Shown piece after piece: positions 60,761 through 64,000 of a stretch of DNA of 64,000 bases. The notes under the pieces were generated by a model, which ran no database searches, was not told where the DNA came from, and was given only the letters and a program-made list of their open reading frames with translations. The DNA is from UBA1479 sp040216635 (GTDB lineage Bacteria; Pseudomonadota; Alphaproteobacteria; Rhodospirillales; Casp-alpha2). The stretch covers positions 92,661-156,660 of the forward strand of contig JAVJOU010000013.1 of the NCBI GenBank assembly GCA_040216635.1, written 5' to 3'. The translations under genes were made by a program, and so were the position numbers. The number at the start of each line of letters is the position of its first letter. The stretch's first letter is position 1.

Positions 60761-60840
60761 TGCGGTGATCGGTTATTGCAAGGGGTGACGGCACGTGGAT
60801 TTCCGGTATTTATATCGGTTCGGTCGCATTCGACCTTGAT

Positions 60841-60863
60841 ACATATATTTTTTTATGAATATG
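60841..60863. promoter_or_regulatory. AT-rich motif upstream of soxX resembling the YeeE and FCSD sites
   Basis: Read on the minus strand, 60841-60863 has ATATTCA, then eight T/A bases, then TATATGT. This repeats the ATATTCA half-site and the A-run of the YeeE-side site, with two extra A between half-sites. It lies about 110-130 bases upstream of soxX. Operator role is inference. Confidence 0.45.
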
Positions 60864-60971
60864 ATTGCCGCAAGGTAAAGAGGCGAATACGCCCGAAGAT
60901 TTAAGGAAACAGCCGTGATCGGGGTGGATTTGCACCGCACCCGGAACCGGCGACAACGTTGGGGAACAGGA

Positions 60972-61445
60972 ATGTCCAAGAAAAACTCGACACCATTCGT
61001 GGCGGCGTTGGCCGGTTGTGCGGTTTTGGCCCTGGCGGCCGTTTCCGCCGTTCCCGTTTCGGCCGGCACGGTCGAAGTGGCGGCCATGACCGAAATGAAG
61101 GAACCGTTGACCGATAAGGCCGGTGACGCGGCGGCGGGAAAGAAAATCTTTTCCAATCGCAAGCAAGGCAACTGTCTGGCCTGCCATGCCTTGTCGAAGA
61201 TGCCCGAACAGCCGTTCCACGGTCAGATCGCACCGCCCCTGGACGGCGTGGCCGACCGGTATTCGATCGCCGAGATTCGCCTGCAGGTGGTCAATCCCAA
61301 GGCGATCAATCCGGATACGATCATGCCTGCCTTCTATAGGAAGGATGGTCTTCATCGGGTTCTCAAGAAATTCGACGGCAAAACGATCCTGTCGGCCCAA
61401 CAGGTCGAGGATCTGCTCGCCTATCTGGCGACCCTCAAGGAATAG
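60972..61445 (+). CDS. soxX: Sulfur oxidation cytochrome c SoxX
   Basis: 157 residues with a signal peptide (LAGCAVLALAAVSAVPVSAG) and one heme-binding CxxCH in GNCLACHALS (Cys68-His72); LKKFDGKTILSAQQVEDLLAYLATLKE closes the cytochrome fold. With SoxA it forms the SoxXA cytochrome that loads thiosulfate onto SoxY. GGGGA 6 bases before ATG 60972. A GTG at 60915, also with a good RBS (AAGGA), would add 19 basic residues and is less likely. Confidence 0.93.
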   Translation: MSKKNSTPFVAALAGCAVLALAAVSAVPVSAGTVEVAAMTEMKEPLTDKAGDAAAGKKIFSNRKQGNCLACHALSKMPEQPFHGQIAPPLDGVADRYSIAEIRLQVVNPKAINPDTIMPAFYRKDGLHRVLKKFDGKTILSAQQVEDLLAYLATLKE

Positions 61446-61497
61446 CGCGGGCCGGTTGGACCGCATGAACGACGTACATTTGGAAGGACCGAAAGAA

Positions 61498-61968
61498 ATG
61501 ACACTCACCTCCGTCTCCCTTTCGCGCCGTCAGGCTCTCAAGGGTGCCTCGGCGTTCGCGTTGACGCTGGTTGCCGCGGGCTTGTTGGCGCCCCAGGCCC
61601 ATGCTGATGCGAAGATGGTCGAAGAGGCCATCAAGAAACTGGTCAAGGGCACGCCCGAAGAGGGCAAGATCAAGCTCGACCTGCCGCAGATCGCCGAGAA
61701 CGGCAACACCGTTCCCGTCGGCTTCGAGGTCGACAGCCCCATGTCCAAGGATGATTACGTGAAATCCGTGCATGTGTTTGCCGAAGGCAATCCGTCGCCG
61801 GATGTCGCGAGCTTCCAATTCACGCCGGCCTGCGGCAAGGCAGCCTGTTCGACGCGCATGCGCATGCGCGGCACGCAGAACGTGGTTGTCGTGGCTGAAA
61901 TGAGCACCGGCAAGGTCTACATGGCCAAGCAACAGGTCAAGGTCACCATCGGCGGCTGCGGCGGCTGA
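61498..61968 (+). CDS. soxY: Sulfur carrier protein SoxY
   Basis: 156 residues with a twin-arginine signal (SRRQALKGASAFALTLVAAGLL) and the C-terminal swinging arm GGCGG, whose cysteine carries the sulfur intermediate in the Sox cycle. Exported folded, probably together with SoxZ. ATG 61498 follows GGAAGGA; an in-frame ATG 11 codons earlier is possible. Between soxX and soxZ, as usual. Confidence 0.96.
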   Translation: MTLTSVSLSRRQALKGASAFALTLVAAGLLAPQAHADAKMVEEAIKKLVKGTPEEGKIKLDLPQIAENGNTVPVGFEVDSPMSKDDYVKSVHVFAEGNPSPDVASFQFTPACGKAACSTRMRMRGTQNVVVVAEMSTGKVYMAKQQVKVTIGGCGG

Positions 61969-61991
61969 CGGGTAAAGGGAGATTAAGAGAA

Positions 61992-62318
61992 ATGGCAAAC
62001 GTTAAACCCCGCGTTCGGGTCCCGAAAAAGGCGAAGAAGGGTGAGATCGTCGAGATCAAGACCCTGATCGAGCACAAGATGGAAACCGGTATCCGCAAGG
62101 ATAAGAAGGGCAACATCATTCCGCGCAAGATCGTCAACCGCTTCGAAAGCCGCTTTAACGGCAATCTGGTGTTCTCGTCGGATTGGCATCCGGCCGTGTC
62201 CGCCAACCCGTATCTTTCGTTCCACATGCTGGCCGATGAAAGCGGCGAGTTTGAATTCAAATGGATCGAGGACGGCGGTGCCGAATTCACCAAGAAAGCG
62301 AAGATGACGGTCTCCTGA
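61992..62318 (+). CDS. soxZ: SoxZ, partner of the SoxY carrier
   Basis: 108 residues, the standard length: KPRVRVPKKAKKGEIVEIKTLIEHKMETGIRKDKKGNIIPRKIVNRFE, then SSDWHPAVSANPYLSFHMLADESGEFEFKWIEDGG. It has no signal peptide and exits the cell bound to SoxY through SoxY's Tat signal. Position between soxY and soxA is the typical order. Confidence 0.97.
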   Translation: MANVKPRVRVPKKAKKGEIVEIKTLIEHKMETGIRKDKKGNIIPRKIVNRFESRFNGNLVFSSDWHPAVSANPYLSFHMLADESGEFEFKWIEDGGAEFTKKAKMTVS

Positions 62319-62363
62319 CCAACAACAATAAAAACAGGAGCACGGATAAGGGGAATCAATCCA

Positions 62364-63167
62364 ATGGCATTCACACCAAGCAAGTTCATCTTCACAGCCC
62401 TGGCCTTGGCCGTCGGTTTCGCCGGCACGGCAAGCGCCGCCGACAAGAACTGGGGCAAGTATCAGGTTGAAGACCGGCGTTCCGGTTTCACCTATGCGAC
62501 CAAGGAAACCCAGGCCATTCAGGAAGACAACTTCCAGAACCCGGGCATGATCTGGGTCGATCAGGGCGAGGAGCTTTGGAACAAGGTCGACGGCAAGGCA
62601 GGCAAGTCCTGTGCAAGCTGTCACAACGATCCGTCGTCCATGAAGGGCGTCGCGACGGTTTATCCGAAGTACAATGAAAAGGCCAAAAACCTGGACAACA
62701 TCGAAACGCGCATCAACCGATGCCGTGAAGAGAACATGCAGGCCGAGCCGTGGAAGTATGAATCCAGCCAGCTTCTGGCCATGACCGTGTTCGTGCGCCA
62801 TCAGTCCCTGGGCATGCCCATGAACGTCAAGGTCGATGGCGCGGCGGCACCGCATTTCGAGAAGGGCAAGGCGTTCTATTATCAGCGCCGCGGCCAGCTC
62901 GACATGGCCTGCAAGCATTGCCACGAAGACAATCCCGGCGGCCAGCTTCGCGCCAATACGCTGAGCGAAGGCCAGACCAACGGATTCCCGACGTACCGCC
63001 TGAAATGGCAGAAGGTCGGCTCCACCCATCGCCGCTTCCGGGGCTGCAACAAACAGGTGCGCTCGACGCCGTATAAATATGCGTCGGACGAATACCTGGA
63101 TCTGGAACTCTATGTCGCATGGCGCGGCCGGGGATTGCCGGTGGAAACGCCTGCCGTGCGTAACTGA
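62364..63167 (+). CDS. soxA: Sulfur oxidation diheme cytochrome SoxA
   Basis: 267 residues with a signal peptide (FTALALAVGFAGTASAAD). Two heme motifs, CASCH (Cys83-His87) and CKHCH (Cys183-His187), make it the diheme type. The active-site heme ligand, the cysteine that becomes a persulfide, is in FRGCNKQVR (Cys228). With SoxX it couples thiosulfate to SoxY. A strong intrinsic terminator follows its stop, unusually separating it from soxB. Confidence 0.96.
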   Translation: MAFTPSKFIFTALALAVGFAGTASAADKNWGKYQVEDRRSGFTYATKETQAIQEDNFQNPGMIWVDQGEELWNKVDGKAGKSCASCHNDPSSMKGVATVYPKYNEKAKNLDNIETRINRCREENMQAEPWKYESSQLLAMTVFVRHQSLGMPMNVKVDGAAAPHFEKGKAFYYQRRGQLDMACKHCHEDNPGGQLRANTLSEGQTNGFPTYRLKWQKVGSTHRRFRGCNKQVRSTPYKYASDEYLDLELYVAWRGRGLPVETPAVRN

Positions 63168-63184
63168 TCACACGCCCATATTTC

Positions 63185-63230
63185 ACCCGGAGGAACGGGT
63201 TCCGCCGATCCTCCGGGTATTTTTTTCTTT
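63185..63230 (+). terminator. Intrinsic terminator between soxA and soxB
   Basis: ACCCGGAGGA (63185-63194) pairs perfectly with TCCTCCGGGT (63209-63218), loop 14 bases, followed by ATTTTTTTCTTT. It stands 18 bases after the soxA stop and about 55 before soxB. A canonical terminator in the middle of the sox gene run. Confidence 0.88.
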
Positions 63231-63272
63231 AATCCATATTCCTGTTCCCCATCTGATCCCCATAGAGCGGAG

Positions 63273-64000
63273 ATGAACGTGTTAAGTCGGCGTGAATTCT
63301 TTCATCTGGCGGCCGCAGCCGCAGCCTTGCCCGCAACGGCGCTGAACTTCCGGTCAGCCATGGCCAAGCAGAAGGTCATGCAGAAAGACCTGTTGCAGTT
63401 CGACGCCAAGGGCCAGGTCACCTTGCTGCATTTCACCGATATGCATGCGCAACTGGTGCCGATCTATTTCCGCGAGCCGACAGTCAACCTTGGGGTCGGC
63501 GATTTTCGAGGGCTGCCCCCGCATATCACGGGCAAGGACTTCCTGGCCAAGTACGGCATCGGGCCGGACACGCCCCAGGCCTACGCCCTGACCGATCAGG
63601 ATTTTACCTCGCTGGCCAAATCCTACGGCAAGGTCGGCGGTGTCGACCGATTGGCGACATTGATCAAGTCGATCCGCGCCGACCGGCCCGACAACACCCT
63701 GGTGCTCGACGGCGGGGATACTTGGCAGGGATCGTATACATCGCTTAAAACCGGCGGTGCCGACATGGTCAAGGTTCAGAATGCCCTGGGCCTGGATGCC
63801 ATGACGGCTCATTGGGAATTCACCTACGGCGTCGACCGGGTGGGCGAACTTAAGGACATGCTCGAATTTCCGTTCCTGGCGTCCAACGTGCGCGATACGG
63901 AATGGGACGAGGCCGTATTCGAAGCGGTCAGCTATTTCGACCGGGGCGGGGTCAAGATCGCGGTCATCGGCCAGGCCTTTCCCTATACGCCGATCGCCAA
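63273..64000 (+). CDS. soxB: Thiosulfohydrolase SoxB, N-terminal part (cut by window edge)
   Basis: The first 242 residues of SoxB, which frees sulfate from the SoxY-bound conjugate using a binuclear manganese site. Twin-arginine signal SRREFFHLAAAAAALPATA; metal motif LLHFTDMHAQLVPIYFREP (D and H); LVLDGGDTWQGS with the second Asp; MTAHWEFTYG with the expected His. The ATG at 63273 overlaps its GGAG site; a GTG two codons later (63279) has better GGAG spacing and may be the true start. The frame is open to the window end. Confidence 0.96.
   Translation, partial: MNVLSRREFFHLAAAAAALPATALNFRSAMAKQKVMQKDLLQFDAKGQVTLLHFTDMHAQLVPIYFREPTVNLGVGDFRGLPPHITGKDFLAKYGIGPDTPQAYALTDQDFTSLAKSYGKVGGVDRLATLIKSIRADRPDNTLVLDGGDTWQGSYTSLKTGGADMVKVQNALGLDAMTAHWEFTYGVDRVGELKDMLEFPFLASNVRDTEWDEAVFEAVSYFDRGGVKIAVIGQAFPYTPIA

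Noticed and set aside
1..64000. CRISPR arrays, tRNA and rRNA genes
   Set aside because: No regularly spaced repeats and no cloverleaf-type or rRNA-like segment recognised; a covariance-model scan would be the decisive check.

Overview
This 64 kb window reads as one GC-rich chromosomal segment from an aerobic alphaproteobacterium, most likely of the Rhodospirillales type. The reasons are the full-length GcvP, the aa3 oxidase locus with ctaG and DUF983, a GapR (DUF2312) gene, poly-hydroxyalkanoate synthase and depolymerase, a SpoIIE/STAS/Mla block and a periplasmic Sox thiosulfate-oxidation cluster. Almost every base belongs to a gene. No tRNA, rRNA, CRISPR array, insertion sequence or integrase was recognised.

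Layout. 1-2.8 kb: glycine-cleavage genes gcvT-gcvH-gcvP (minus) behind a tandem glycine riboswitch. 2.9-5.6 kb: lipoprotein, CDGSH Fe-S protein and a peptidoglycan-binding repeat protein. 5.8-7.2 kb: thrB and rnhA. 7.3-11.8 kb: a four-gene sensory operon (receiver-PAS-kinase, orphan solute-binding protein, transmembrane kinase, receiver). 11.9-18.3 kb: PHA depolymerase, a LysR/GST pair, peroxiredoxin and a DsbD/ScsB-like reductase. 18.2-23.7 kb: YqgE, a lone receiver, then M32 carboxypeptidase-thrC-M16 peptidase on the minus strand. 23.7-25.1 kb: an AT-richer KAP P-loop NTPase gene that looks acquired. 25.1-33.1 kb: two divergent respiratory operons. One (minus) carries a 29-residue membrane peptide, DUF420, a divergent heme-copper-oxidase subunit I homologue and ctaB. 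The other (plus) carries coxB-coxA-ctaG-coxC and ends in a terminator.

33-41 kb: a sulfotransferase-like protein, an SLC13/GDCCVxC/MFS operon, PHA synthase and an EAL-CBS-GGDDF protein. 41-48 kb: a GAF-PP2C-HATPase phosphatase and a STAS protein run straight into mlaE-mlaF-mlaD and an auxiliary lipoprotein, then an rRNA methyltransferase and gapR. 48-55 kb: a receiver protein with a degenerate Hpt-like domain, then amino-acid and thiol metabolism genes and transporters. 55-64 kb: a sulfur region with a YeeE/YedE transporter, a membrane spermidine-synthase-like protein, DsrE-like protein, flavocytochrome c sulfide dehydrogenase flavoprotein, a Sox-type thioredoxin, soxXYZA, a strong terminator, and soxB running off the end.

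The genes fit a PHA-storing organism that respires oxygen with an aa3 oxidase and can draw electrons from reduced sulfur. The most unusual signals are: a shared AT-rich motif (ATATTCA-N8-TATGTG and variants) in three intergenic regions of the sulfur locus; the oxidase-like subunit lacking one CuB histidine together with its tiny membrane peptide; the isolated KAP NTPase; the orphan binding-protein sensory operon; and the STAS protein placed between a phosphatase and the Mla transporter.
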